Assembly: GCA_019915135.1 (NCBI GenBank)
Contig: JAHLMK010000008.1
Coordinates: forward strand, 248,001 to 312,000
DNA length: 64,000 nt
Direction: 5' to 3'
Source of the DNA: Strobilurus pachycystidiatus
Taxonomy: Eukaryota > Basidiomycota > Agaricomycetes > Agaricales > Physalacriaceae
The translations under genes and the position numbers were made by a program. The notes under the pieces were generated by a model. The model was not told the DNA's origin. It saw nothing but the letters and a program-made list of their open reading frames with translations, and did not search any database. Positions 18,486 through 30,498 of this stretch are shown in pieces. Position 1 is the first letter of the stretch; each line of letters starts with the position of its first letter.

Positions 18486-19376
18486 GGGAGTAGTATCTAT
18501 ATTGACATTGCATTTTACCGGACTTGCCATTCGTATTTATGTATTTACAGGGAGTCTGGAATTGTTGCTTGATATCCGTACGATACTTACACACATGTAT
18601 GACCACCACTACCTGCACTCTTTTTTGAGCATGTATTATCTTTCCCCAGCCGGATGACGGGCCGCTTTTTTGCCGAGGTGAGCAACCTTGCCTTTCGACT
18701 TTCACCAGCCGAAGCGACTACGATGTCGTTGTCCACCACATTGTGCTCCGGGCGACACGGAAATCCTTTTGCGCTCTACAGCTACGCCAGCACAAGCTGT
18801 TGCATTGCTGGAGCTCGCCACCACGATTAGAAGACGGCGTACAGAGGACGCACTGAGCACAAGCCTTTCCAGACGCACGGTGCGTACAGGTGAGCGAGGT
18901 CGGAATCATGACCCTACAACTAACCTGGTACTGCTGTTAGATCCTGAACTGCCCACTCGTGTGCACTTGGATCATCTTTAATGTATCCTCCGACCACTAC
19001 GCTGCACCTCGCTTGCTCAAATGGAGCGAATAGGCGAAGTGACGACCCTCCCAGTCAGACTTGGGGACACTCGTCTGTTCATGCGGATACACTGTCGGTA
19101 TTGATTCTCAACGTACGAGGGACCAAATGGTTACAGCCGCTATTGCTAGAACACCGCGCTCGGGTGTGGGCTCAATTAACTTCGTGCGGTTTCGACGGGC
19201 ATGATGTGCCAGTGACTGCCAACACTCTTTCGGTGAGTCGGCCCTCTGCAATCACTCGAGTAGCCTTTCATTTACATATCACACTTCCAAAAAGCTTACA
19301 TCCACGGAGCACGAAGGGCCGTTCGCCACGATACACAACGAATGCATCAAGTCATCCCAGTGGCTCATGCTACCAT
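18486..19376. other. Intergenic, no gene seen
   Basis: Only short frames without similarity to anything recognised; the right edge abuts the OYE pseudogene. Confidence 0.45.
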
Positions 19377-20494
19377 GTCCGCTCCGAAACCCCTCTTCTA
19401 GCCATTCCAACTTGGTCTTAGACTCTCAACAATCTCTTATCTTCTTGTCAGCCTTGACGCGGACGCACAATCGCACCAATCATCGTTCCAAGCGACGTCT
19501 ATGTCCATCATTACAGACAGCGTGCGGCTGGCGTGAAGCAAGGTATCGTGACTTGGGGTTGCCCGTAAGGCGCATCCGGATGCAGTACACCCCGAGGACG
19601 GGAAGATTTTCTCACAGGTGTGGTCCTTCCTGTTTCTAGTTTACTTCTCGTTTACGCCTACACTACAGCTGTATATCAAAGTGGCCTTGTGTCGTCTCTA
19701 CCTAAAGACCGATCTACAGACAAGTTGTCTTGAACACTTTAGTCACCCCAGAGCGCCTGAACAGAACAGAGTCGGCGATGTGGACAATATATTCATATTG
19801 AGCTCCTCCATGACTGACTGTGTCATTTTAGCCCTCCCCACTCGCGGTAGAGAAAAAGTCCAGATTTTCTCCTGGCTCACCAGGCCACGCCATTCCCACT
19901 GCTATCACCGATCCTGCCACTCCTACCGGCTTCGAGGACTGCCGCTCAGAGAACGCCAAAGGTGCATGGCTTGATGGTGTTGAACGTTTTTGCCATTTGG
20001 CGCTGTGAGCTCGACTGCAGTTCGGAACAGGTTCTCAGACAAATGGGGTGGACGCGTTGATGATAAATGCCGTGTTCTTATGGAGCTCCTGAAGATACTG
20101 GTTGATGTCTGGGACTCTGATTGTTTTCGCGTCGAGGTCAACCCAAGGGCGGGTATAATGACATTGGGTAACTGTGAAATCTACTCGCCTTGCGCACGCT
20201 TCCATTGCTCACTGACTTGTTTCATAGGCTGCCTCTCAACAGAACGTTCGATCCATTCACTTTATCACCGGGGCCGATAAAGTGAAGCTCACGTACCTAC
20301 AGTATGCTTCGTTCGATCTCAATGAAACTGTTATTGATGATCTCGCTCCTCTTCACCCCGCCTTGTTCACTCATCACCAGGTTGCCGTCGCGCCACCACC
20401 CCCGTGTCCACGACCATATCTCCGTCACATTGAGTCCGCTGCGAAATTCGCCACCGCAGATTTCGAACCCAGCGGAAAGATTGGAATGCGTTGA
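19377..20494 (+). pseudogene. Decayed Old Yellow Enzyme copy
   Basis: Fragments in shifting frames follow the order of the intact gene at 1,081-2,543. They are: MSAPKPLF-stop-PFQLG at the start; a remnant of ALTRNRS; VYVHHYRQRAAG; DGKIFSQV; SHPRAPEQNR; IPTAITDPAT then AKGAWLDGVE; FSDKWGGRVDD and LLKILVDVWDSD; ADKVKLTYLQYA; and SAAKFATADF. A stop codon falls at the ninth codon and frame changes separate most blocks, so no functional product is possible. The FMN/active-site block HSANGYL is not recognisable. Spacing of the blocks suggests the former introns were present, so this is a DNA-level duplicate and not a retrocopy. Direction is opposite to that of the intact copy 17 kb away. Confidence 0.85.
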
Positions 20495-22538
20495 ACCCTA
20501 CGAATGTGTGTAGAACATTCAATGGCACTAGGCGGAGTGTGAAGAATCAGAGGGAGGGTATAAACTATCCGTTTGCGACGTGATTCGAGTGGACACAAAG
20601 TCTCTTTGTTCAACGAAGAAGGTGTCTACAGAAAGGTAGATAGAGATCGATCTCTATCTTGCATGGGGCGGAGGTGTCTTTTGTCTAGGATCCGTATAAT
20701 GAATGCCCCACTGACATTGACACGCAGTATGAACGTATAGTTTTGCTTCGTGGTTCTTGCCATAGTACTCCACCTTCGTGGCGATATAGCGGATATATGT
20801 AAGTCGCTGTGATGACTTCTGGTGGACGTGTAGACGTAACAAATTGCGAGTGTGGGATACCAATGTTCACGGCTGGTTGACCCCTCCATTTGTTTGTGCA
20901 GCACCGCGGGAGTGCTGCGACGAATCTTCATCTGGATCTGCACTAGGTCTTCTCTCGGCAAGGCGATATTGTAGCTATTTACACCCGTGATGAGAAGGGA
21001 CTAATTTTAGGCATGCTAGTGTGGCGGCGAACATTTTTACATTACATTCGAGATGTGGCCGTGGTCATTGATATCTCCGCTTGGGATGAGGCAGTCACTA
21101 GGTGATTCGTGAATGCGCGCAGGACCGAACGCATGGACCTCTGTGTGTGCTTGACAGTGGACACACAGCGCAGCGGATCTCGAATTCGGGGGACCTTCCC
21201 TTCTTCGGGACCATCATTTAGAACATAGCTGAGTAGTGTTATGTGGCGGCGGTGGCCTACATTTGGACCGCGGAGGGCTAGTACTTACTTGTCACCTCGA
21301 CGACATTCCCGTAAGGCGGGCAACTCAGTTTCATGTGCTCATTTGCATAAGCCTTCAACGATTAATTCGCTTCAGGAGTCGCCACCACAGATGTGGCGTC
21401 CCAAGTAAGAATGGTCTCGTGGCAAGCACTAGTTTTTGATGATGTTCGATACAGATTTCTGAGCGGCGAACAGATGGGCAGCCAGGGCATTATCAAGCGA
21501 TGCTTCTCCTAGTTGCGACACACCGCACCATAAATTCAATGAGGTGGTTGACAATTGAGTTTTTCTGTGAACGGAGTTACTGAGGTCGAATTCGGAACAG
21601 AACAATGGATGATCAATTCAGCTGAAGGCACGGGATCTGTGCCACTGCCATCATCCGGTCACCAATGCATTGGGGGGCCCCAAGGTGTGAGTAGGCCTGA
21701 TGTCAAGCGCCTGTCGTCGCAATCATGTCAAAAGCAAAGCGATGGATGAACGACGGACCGCCGCTATCTTCCAAAACGATGCCGAGCAATGATGCGCGGT
21801 ATTGCGCCTTCAAGTTCAAATGGCCTTCGATGTCCAACCATTGACAAGACGAACTTGTCCTGACTGTTTCCGCCCATCGCCAGCTGAAAGCGCGCCAGTG
21901 GCGCCGTCAAATACCGCTGAATCGCTCGAAGTCTTTGGGTCCGATTTCGGTTTCTTTTGTACGCAGCTTGAAGGCACAGCGACAAGCTTGTTGCTCAGAT
22001 GACTGGTAGTGTTGGTACAGTAGGAATGATTGTAGTTGATGAAATTACGGTAGTCTCATGTGTGTCTAGTATCATCCATCGCCAGTGTGAGGAAAGCAGG
22101 AGAAATTGGGCGCGCGAGCATGTGAATGGTCGGACGCGTATCAGGTGTGTCTCGGTCCTTTCCTGCTCCGGCACCTCCCTTGTACTTTTTTGTTGCCTCC
22201 TCAATGACGGCTCTCGAGCGACTCGATTGCCTCCTTACTCCCAGCGAATGATGCAACGTCGAGCGAAGGGTTAGCTGGATGAGCTCGTACATCTTTCTGA
22301 TGTCCTCTGGAGCCAGGGTACGTGATAGTGGCTTACATACTCATACCTGCTGTCAACAGATCGGAATCCACTTTTGACGTCTTGTAATTTGAAGCGCTGT
22401 GCGATCGTGCTTCTTGCGCCACATTTCTCGGATGACTCAGCAGAATGGAGGCACGGTAGGCATCAGTGGCGGTGTAACCGTTACCATCTTTCCACCTTCA
22501 CACAACGACATATTCCCGAATTCTCAAAATTCCACACC
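20495..22538. other. Intergenic (2 kb), no gene seen
   Basis: Short frames on both strands without protein-like character. No terminal repeats or RNA genes seen. Confidence 0.45.
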
Positions 22539-23200
22539 ATGGGACGCTGGACACAATATGACGAAGTAAACCGTTTCTGAGCTCAGCTTTTCGACGAACA
22601 CTAAACTTGAACAGGACGAATACCGCCTCCCGGAAGGCATGGAGCGCATTGGATATGACGCCGACTCACAGACGTACCTGTTCCGCGACGCAGACGGTTC
22701 AATATGGAAGGGCGCACAGGGCGCAGAATTCAGCGAGATGACCCGAGGTCTGTCTCGCCATTCTCCTGTATAATAGCAATGATCCTCAATGGGGTATATC
22801 AGTTTCTGGTCCATCCACGTCTTCCGCTGACCCCGACCTCGAAGCCGCCCCACCCAGCCGCGCAGACGGCTATGCCCCACTCGCCACCGACTCGAATGCG
22901 CCCATGGCACACCGCTCCGCTATCACGCCTTCCGCCTTCCGCTCTCTCTTCCCCTTCTTCCTTATAATCGGCGTCGTTCTCCTCCTCATATGGCGCCTCA
23001 TCCTCGCACCGTACTGGTCTGCCCCACCGTCTAATCCATGTCCGGGTCTGGAAGCGTACTGGGCTAGACCGGGCGATACGTGTTGGGATATCGCCACGGA
23101 GCATGGGTGTACGCTCGAGCAGCTCAGAGAGCTGAACCCGAAGGTCAATTGCGAGAGGTTGATGCCTGGCAAAACACTTTGCTTGCCAGTACAGGACTAA
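22539..23200 (+). CDS. LysM-domain single-pass membrane protein, 185 aa
   Basis: Exons 22539-22565, 22615-22747 and 22803-23200 make 186 codons. The protein starts MGRWTQYDEDEYRLPEGMER and has a short cytosolic-looking segment (YLFRDADGSIWKG). One membrane helix follows near residue 100 (FFLIIGVVLLLIWRLIL), then a C-terminal LysM module (YWARPGDTCWDIATEHGC, ELNPKVNC, PGKTLCLP) with four cysteines. LysM binds chitin or other N-acetylglucosamine glycans. There is no signal peptide, so the helix acts as a signal anchor with LysM on the outer or lumenal side. This layout is common in basidiomycetes (CBM50 proteins). The role is unknown; binding or masking of its own cell wall chitin is a guess. 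Confidence 0.85.
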
Positions 23201-23643
23201 ACTTTCCATACCCACGGACGGACGGTATTCTTGTTATACTCACTCGGATTGCTATCTACAGGTTTTGCTTATTTGTTTACTTTCATATGGAAATGGAACT
23301 CGCTCTAAACACTCTTTCACTCGAAAGCAGAATACCCTGTGGCGCGATACCACGGCTACGAACATTGCGATTCAACGCCACAATCAGACATCACCAAGTC
23401 ACCGAACTTCACCGGTCGAGGCAGCTTTCATGTACCATGACCACGTTCTGGCATCGAGGGCTACACGCGACCTGGCATTGGCAAGTCGGTCCAGTACAAT
23501 CCAATCCATTCGCGCATGATCTGGTACAGGTATCATAAAACATAATTTAAGCTATCCTGCAAAACGCCGAGTTAGCCAAGGCTTGACGCGTCGAGGAAGA
23601 GAAAGCTTGCATAATGGGTCATTCAAAGCAGATGTGCTCATAT
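23201..23643. other. Intergenic between convergent genes
   Basis: It holds the 3' regions of the LysM gene and the Pmp3-like gene, which converge here. No further gene seen. Confidence 0.5.
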
Positions 23644-23897
23644 TCAGAACCAGCCCTTCTTCCTCTGATACAGCAGGTACAGCGCGTGGACCGTGCCGAG
23701 GATCCAGAACCCGAGAAGGGTAAGGACGAGGTTGATGAGAACGTCCTGGGTGGGCTTGTTCATCATAATCACGGCGACGGGCGGTAGGAGGATCGCCACC
23801 TGTGTTCCGTCTTTCTGTGAATACTATCGTGCTTTCGAAAGAGAATGAACCGTACGAGGATGATAATGAAGTCATTGCCGGTAAGGTTCGAGGCCAT
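23644..23897 (-). CDS. Pmp3-like plasma membrane proteolipid, 65 aa
   Basis: Two exons, 23856-23897 (14 codons) and 23644-23799 (52 codons with stop), join at a GT-AG intron. The product MASNLTGNDFIIIL plus VAILLPPVAVIMMNKPTQ... has the two hydrophobic segments, the LPP(V/L)AV turn and the ending HALYLLYQRKKGW of the UPF0057/Pmp3 family. These tiny proteins sit in the plasma membrane and affect membrane potential and cation tolerance in yeast. The usual cysteine-rich loop (often RGC) is replaced by MNKPTQ, as in some fungal paralogues. The gene is easy to miss because the first exon is only 42 bp. Confidence 0.85.
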
Positions 23898-24100
23898 GGT
23901 GGATTGCGGGGGTAGGGCGGGGGTGTAGAGACGCTATAGTCGTGGTGGTAAGAGCAAAAGGTGTGTATGCATCATTGCATGATGGTGGAGGCGACCAGCA
24001 GGCCTCGTCGATGTCATTGTCATGGTGGGGTCTGCTAAAAGTGCCGAGGTAGCTTATTCCGTATGGCAATGAGTTTCAGGCACGTTGCCTTGACCTCTTC

Positions 24101-25726
24101 TTGTCTTTCAACCAAGAACAATCCCTTCGCGATGACGGGCTTGCCAAATGGTATGCCGAGCTTCGACTACTTTGCCTCCCTCACACAAGGCGCGAAACGC
24201 TCATGGCAGCGGAGAAGGCTGGGCACGTCCCGCCCGAACTGGATTTTGGCGTCGAGGCAGTCTGCGCTGCGCGTCTTCAAAGGTTTTGTCATGCCTCCAA
24301 AGAAAGTTTTGCGGTGTACTGCATGCAAGTCCCTTGTATACTGCAGCAATGAGGTCAGCTTTCTTTCTTTGCAATGTCTCTTTTTCCATAACCGCGTCGA
24401 TTATCCAGTGCAGTAAATCGGACTGGAATCAAGGAACTGCGCTCAAGTCCTACACCCACAAACAGCTTTGCTCCGAGAACGAGGTCAATTTATCTCTCAG
24501 ATTGTCGTATTTTATCTATATTCTGCTGGCAAAAACATATGGAGCGCCTGGAAGAAGCTCACGCTATCCTCCTGCAATCTCCTTGGGGACGCCTGGAGTC
24601 TGATGGCACTTGCACGACTCGGTCGCTCGAGGATGCATCGATGTCCTCGGTGGCTCAAACTTTGGCTTTTGGAGTCATCGTGGCGGCATTGCCCCCCACG
24701 ACAACATGGGCGAGATGGCCTAGCTCCTGCAGAACGATTCAAATAAGAAAGTTCTCGAACCCGTTCTCTCCCAGTTCAACCATATCGAAGGGAAGGATCT
24801 CCTCAGGAAAGAGCATTTCTCGGACGTCGAGGGTTGGAAGCTCCCTGCGAGACTGATTCCGTATCGACAATTCCCCTCTGCGTCGAAACGGTCACAGTTG
24901 GTGACAGAGATCTATAGGCGAATGAGTAATTGGGAGAGCTGGGACGAGTGGAGAGGACTACCGAAAGAATCACCCGCTGCGCCATCATGAGCTTTCCTTT
25001 GAGTGTCTTCTGGCTCGTCACGCGCTGCCTGGAGCTTACGAAGCCCAGTGCAGGCCGCGCCGAGAATCGTGTTCCTCTCCATATTCATGCAATCGGGGCT
25101 GAGGTGGAACTAAACTACATCCCCTTGTGAGTACGCTCCACCTGGATCGCTCAATGCTAAAATCCCCATCAGATTCTCCGAGCTAGCACTCCTTCTCCCA
25201 CACCACGACATCATTTGCTCGTCTTCTTCGGCCAGAGTGTCGAGAAACTCGTCTCAATCGCTAAGAAGTCTCATCCCTCGTCCCTCGCCGGCAAATCCTC
25301 TTCATCCACCCCAGTCTTCGCGTATGAAGCGCCGAAAGAATGTGGCGCCGGACGGATCGAAGTCTATCTACACCCATCCACCCTCTGGACCCCCGAAAGC
25401 CTTAGTCCCTCCAGCCCATATGGCAGTCCTCCCGACGGTGTAATCGCGTTTGATGCGGGTTTAGGCTCATACAACGAGTGGATTCCCGTCATCCAGACGA
25501 TCCATTTTCGTCGAAGACTCCCTTCGCGGTGACGGAATACACGGAGCACTCCTGCGAGGTGCAGCGCGCGAATTTCACGCGCATGGTGGGGTTGGTTGGG
25601 GCGATGCCAATTCGAGAGTATAAGATTGATATGAATCCATTCCAGCGACCAGGTCAGAGGGGCGTGCCCAGCTGGCGGCTCCCGAATATCGTCAATGGTT
25701 TCACGATGGTAGTTTGGAAGGCCTAG
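24101..25726 (+). pseudogene. Decayed MYND zinc-finger gene
   Basis: Blocks of an MYND-type protein with the C-terminal domain of the mitochondrial splicing suppressor 51 type occur in order but in different frames. The finger is LRCTACKSLVYCSNE + CSKSDW...HKQLC, joined across an intron-like gap. ILLQSPWGRLESDGT follows, then DVLGGSNFGFWSHRGG in another frame, an in-frame stop soon after, IMSFPLSVFWLVTRCLEL, AIGAEVELNYIPL, LVFFGQSVEKL, FDAGLGSYNEWIPVIQT and finally PFAVTEYTEHS...NPFQRPGQRG...LPNIVNGFT. I count at least four frame changes (near 24,630, 24,980, 25,220 and 25,500) and one stop, too many for sequencing error. The first MYND cysteine pair is not recognisable. Confidence 0.82.
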
Positions 25727-26266
25727 GTGTGGTGCACTAAACGGAGCTGAACGTCCGGTGTAGCTCTCAGCCCAGCCTCGTAATGTGAGTTTTGACACTT
25801 CGAGTTCATTTCTTGTCTCAAGGTTATTAGATTGCCCATTGAAATTAATATGTCTGCATGTATCGTGTAATCGCTGTACTCACTGAAATGTATCACCAAT
25901 ACCGCAGGATTGTCCGTTCGGAACGCGCACCATTCTGCTAGTACAATGCCAGATGCACGAGCAGGGGTACCCGCTGGACCGCTTATTTTACGCGTCGGCG
26001 TACACTGCCTGCACTCTGCCTATGGCCGGCCTATGGTACTCCTATGGTTTTCCTGAAGACTTTGTCACCTCTGATGTCAGTTCATATCTTCGGACACCGA
26101 CTCCGATCCGCTATTTGTCCTCAGCTGTCCACAGGTGTCCAGAATAATTCGGTGACCAGCCCTCTCGATCGCGTCATATCGCACAATATCATATCACAAT
26201 TCCTCATCGCCATATTGAATATCTCAGCCTCTGGGTAGCTCTCGAAGCTCATTCGCTTGCCCCACC
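25727..26266. other. Intergenic, no gene seen
   Basis: No coding chain; it precedes the oxygenase start. Confidence 0.45.
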
Positions 26267-27783
26267 ATGACATCCTCGGACGCGACGGACTTCTCTTCTA
26301 TACCGATACTCGACTACTCTCTCGCGACAGATCCCATACACAGACCGCAGTTCATCTCGCAACTACAGCACGCGCTCATCAATGTCGGCTTCCTCTATCT
26401 ATCAAACTCCTCTGTCGACCAGGAGGTCACTGACCGCCTGGTCTCCTACATCCCTCGCTTCTTCGCGCTTCCTCAAGAGGAGAAGAATAGGATACAGATG
26501 GCCAATTCGCCGCACTTCTTGGGCTATAATTCGCTAGGAGCTGAGTTGACGAGGGGAAGGACAGACCAGAGGGAGCAGATCGACATCGCGACACCGCATG
26601 AAACTAGATGGGCGCCCGGTAAGCCGGAGTATCTGAGGCTTTGGGGCCCGTCCCAGGTGAGTTATCACATCTTCGAAGTTTCACCAGACTCTGAATGCGT
26701 AAATTTCAGTGGCCGTCGGAAGATCTAATCCCGGGTTTCAGAGAGGCGTATACAGAGTACCTCTTGCAGGTGCAGAAATTGGCAGACGATTTTGTACGTC
26801 TCTTCGCTGAGGCGTTGGGTCTACCCCCGATGGTCTAGCGAAGTTCTACGACACACCCGATAAGATGCAGCATCGGAGTAAACTCGTGCAGTACCCGGTG
26901 GTCAATGAGCGGTCCGAGTCAGTACAAGGTGTTGGACCACATTACGATGCTGGATTCGTGACAATCGTGAGCACAGATTCAAGTTCCTCCAACTCGCTGT
27001 TCATGCGTCGTGGTACAGCTTTTGCAGGCATCCGATCACCGAGGTCTTCAGGTCCAAAACCTTGCTGGCCAATGGATCGATGCACCCCCCAAACACGGCA
27101 CATTCGTGGTGAGTATTCTACAGTGTTATCGACCGCTTCAGCTGACCACTGCCTCTAGATCAATATTGGTAAATGTAAGTTTCGGCAGTTCTGACCAGAA
27201 AATCGATGGCAGTGAACTCACTGGCATCGAATGCAGCTCTGGAATCCGCCACGCATGGGATTGCTCGGGCTACGTCCCACAGAGTCCTCTCCCCTCCCAT
27301 CGGATCTACCACTCCAAGATACTCAGTGCCCTTCTTTCACAACATCGGACTCGATGTCAGAGTCCACGACGCAGATCACCAACTGACCTGTAAGTCTGCC
27401 TCGATGTCATTGAATCATTCTATCTTCTCACTCCAATACGAAGTCCCCGAAGAGATCATCAAGCTTCGGGATGCTAGAGGTATCCTGACCTCCACTGATT
27501 GTAAGGCCGTTGCCCACTTCTTCCTCAGCTGTGGTTATTGATATGCCAATAGCGGTCAACTTCGCGGAATTCGATACAGAAACGTCAGGACAGGTCAACC
27601 TCATCGGACGAGTCAAGTACGTTCTATAATTTCCTTCTCCTTCGTTATTCATTCCTAATTTGCCTTTGTACTTCCCACTATTCTTCGGGTAGGAGTCACC
27701 CAGACGTCGCACAAAGGCACTATCCCGAACTCTTCAAAAGGTTTTTCCCCGACGGTCTTCCGGCTGCTGGGAGCGCTTATTGA
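26267..27783 (+). pseudogene. IPNS-like 2-oxoglutarate/Fe(II) oxygenase with one frameshift
   Basis: Nearly the whole gene is preserved. Exon 1 starts MTSSDATDFSSIPILDYSLA and has the DIOX_N region (HALINVGFLYLSN, IPRFFALPQEEKNRI). Later exons give GPHYDAGFVTI (iron-binding H-x-D), LLQASDHRGLQVQN, ATSHRVLSPP (distal His) and TPRYSVPFFH (2-oxoglutarate Arg). The end reads HYPELFKRFFPDGLPAA, then a stop at 27781. Seven GT-AG introns fit. The single flaw is in a run of five C at 26824-26828. Frame upstream reads FAEALGLPP then hits TAG; the frame that continues is one base off, DGLAKFYDTPDKMQHRSKL. A sixth C would restore it. A GT...TAG intron covering the spot can be drawn but leaves the wrong phase and removes conserved residues. 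So this is either a very young pseudogene or a homopolymer sequencing error. All other catalytic residues are intact. Confidence 0.8.
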
Positions 27784-28535
27784 TCGCTTGAGTAACTATG
27801 CTGTATTATATATTGCAGGTATGATATATGATGTTACCTAAACGTTGGAGTGCTGGAAGGAAGCTAGAGCCACTACCGACATAAGAGAGAGCCGTGTACT
27901 ACGTTAAGGTATGTCGCGGGGAGTCTTCGAGGCCCACCATCATCTCGAGTACGTAATGTAGTTCAACTTGAGTTCCGAGGCGAAGACCACCAGGATAGAA
28001 AGCCTTGCCGAGAACTTGAGGTGCTACTCGTAATGAAATCACCGACCAGACCTCATCAAGGAGGGTGCAATTAGCACCGTGACGACAGTACCGATCTTTA
28101 TATAGTGACTGGAAGTGAGTGGATCAGGCGGGAATCAGATGCTCGCGACAACACTCAAGCTCATCAGATTCAAATACAGAGGGAAAGCTGCGGTGGCTCT
28201 TGCAACCGCCAATGGCGACGTTGACGGTGACTTTGATCTCAGCGAAGATGGGTTGGGGCTGTGGCCACAGTGTCAACGATGACATCGACTGAAGCAAGCA
28301 GCATGGGGTCAGTGGCGTTCGCCCCTTCCTTTCTTGCTCTTGCTCTTTGTTTTTTCGAGCGAGCGACGGCGCACTGCTGGTTCCTAAGCCGCTTATACTA
28401 TCACTATCAATCACGGACTCAGAATCAGAATCAGATACGTATATAAGGCGTCACGATTTCAATCGAGGCAGAAGCCCAAAGAGCGATTGAAAAGGAGTAC
28501 ATTTTGATGTAAATACAACGATTTTACAGTAGAAA
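27784..28535. other. Intergenic between convergent genes
   Basis: Short frames only (the longest, 28124-28414 minus, 96 codons, is unrecognised). It holds the 3' ends of the two oxygenase genes, which converge. Confidence 0.45.
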
Positions 28536-29952
28536 TTAGTTGGAATTGCTAGTTGGCTCATAGCTGTCCAACGTGCCCTTCAGGCTGTCCCACATACTGA
28601 CCAGGATACGTCGTGGCCCGTTACTCCAGGGTGCCCGACCATGCATCGTGCGGTGATTGTCCACGAACACGATATCGCCAGCCTCCCACTTGTGATTAAA
28701 CTCCAATTCTCGCGAGATCTCGAGGACACGATCAAGATACTTGCGTGGGATCTCGGTACCGTCGCTGTACGTCGCTGGGGGATCTGTGTTCCGACCTCCA
28801 CGTTAGCAAGGAACAGTCGGATTTCTATCGAGGAACATACAAGCTTTTCCGTCGGTGCCTAGGTACGGCGGCTCGAGAGCCTGGAATGCAGTGGCCGTAC
28901 CGTGGCGGCCTATCAAGGCCCGAGTCAGTGACAGCGATAGGCAGGTGCTTGCAAATTACGAACCCGATAGACCATTAAACCAGGTTGGGTCTCCACTTGG
29001 CAAAACGCGACGAACGGCTGTGAAAACAAGGTTACGAGATGTAGCAGTGGTCGTGGGTCTAGGAGAGAAACGTACCGGTGACATGTTGCACGACTTCGAG
29101 ATCTCCATTGTCAAGCCATCGGAAGTCGTCCGTCAGCCGGCGTACCTGCTCTTCCACCTTCTTGCGCGTCGTCTCTTCGTCGTCTCCGGGTTGTAGGGTC
29201 TTTCCAAACGAGTCAACACCTTTGTAGTCAAAGTAATCGAACTTTGGAGAATGGTCATCAGCATACACCGGCGACAACCTGAAGATTCCGGGGCTCACTT
29301 TTCCATCGCTCTCATATGGTGCTCGGTATATCTGTATCATGTCCAGACCACGCTTCTGCACTTCTTCGACGAACTCGGGAATCTCCGAGTTGATACGTTC
29401 GAACATCTCCAAGCTGTTACCGAGAGGTGATTCTCCCCCGACATTCGGGGCAACCTCACAGTAGAAGTGAATGAAGCCTGGGAAGCGAGTGTATCGGGCG
29501 TACTGCACGTCTATTCAGTACCATGTGCCAGTGGGAGTACGAGAAGTGCTCACCTCGTTATGCAGGAAGAATCGCTGTGTCGCTGGGCCCTCATTGGCAG
29601 TGAATACCTCTGGGGCTTGGATAGATCGACCGCCAGCAAGTCCGACCTGCTCGTAAGGTGTGTTGCCTCGAGCTTTCTCGGCGGCATGGACCAATCTCGA
29701 GAAAGTGTCGGCCGAGGGGGAACCAAACCCTCTGAAAAGCACAGCGCCATGCTCCTGCAGGAGTCGAGTGAGCTCGCCTGACGCTGCCAGATTCTGCAGA
29801 TACTGGACGCCGCCAGCTACCAAATCCGTTTGATCGCCGAGAGACTTGACTTGGAAGCCAATGGGGAAAGCCTTGCCGCGCCATGAGCGGGCGTTTTCGA
29901 TATGTATGGGTTCGACTTGGACGGCAGGCGAGGGTTGGATTTCGATGGCCAT
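28536..29952 (-). CDS. TauD/TfdA-family (SyrP-like) 2-oxoglutarate oxygenase
   Basis: Five exons splice without a break. The protein begins MAIEIQPSPAVQVEPIHIEN and has LLQEHGAVLFRGF near residue 85. The metal site FFLHNEYARYTRFPGF follows, and then LEPPYLGTDG, DGTEIPRKYL, WEAGDIVFVDNHRTMHGRAPW (distal His) and GPRRILVSMWDS (2-oxoglutarate Arg). The first metal motif is H-x-E rather than H-x-D, as in SyrP-type enzymes that hydroxylate amino acids or small acids. Substrate is unknown. The start was set at the Met before IEIQ; an upstream in-frame Met at 30,222 would add about 90 unconserved residues. The first intron acceptor is the CAG before TAC (29502), which gives HNEYARY. The gene is transcribed away from the Fen2-like transporter at 30,499, with 546 bp between the starts. 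Confidence 0.88.
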
Positions 29953-30498
29953 TTTGCGGAGGGTCGCGGAGGAGCAAGTGGGTGAAGCTGGGGTCCAGTG
30001 GGTGAAGATCTGCAAGGCTACAGAAGGCTTCCTTTTGGCTTCCTGATGCGATCGCAGCACCGCCACCGCGGCTATACCGATCCGTGATCCGATACGCCAT
30101 AGCATCTCACTTCGACGACAGAAGACGCAACCTCGCCTCCTGAACCCGCCTTGCGCACCACAATTGTGCTCGGCAAGGACCAAATCAAATACAATGCTCT
30201 TATCTGGCATCGCGCACGCCATCGCTGGGTCCTATTGCTACATCATGCCTAGCAATCGGCCAATAGGCCTGTCCACTCACGTTGCCTCGATGAGCGACGA
30301 CGGTGGCTTGGAGCGCTCCTCAGAGCTATTCTGAGCTATTGCCATTGGTCCGGGAGCAATGCAGACCCAAACTGGCGTGCTTGCTGTTGTGCCTGTGTAT
30401 GATCACTTCTCGAGGAGCCTGTATAAGTGTTATGCCAGTGCTTTATATACCTCCCTCCCTCACCACGCCTCCCTCATCATCCTTCGCTCTACTCTACG
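29953..30498. promoter_or_regulatory. Divergent promoter region
   Basis: The region is shared by the TauD-like oxygenase (minus) and the transporter (plus). A TATA-like CTTTATATAC lies at 30441-30450, about 50 bases before the transporter ATG. No TATA is clear on the other side. Confidence 0.5.
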
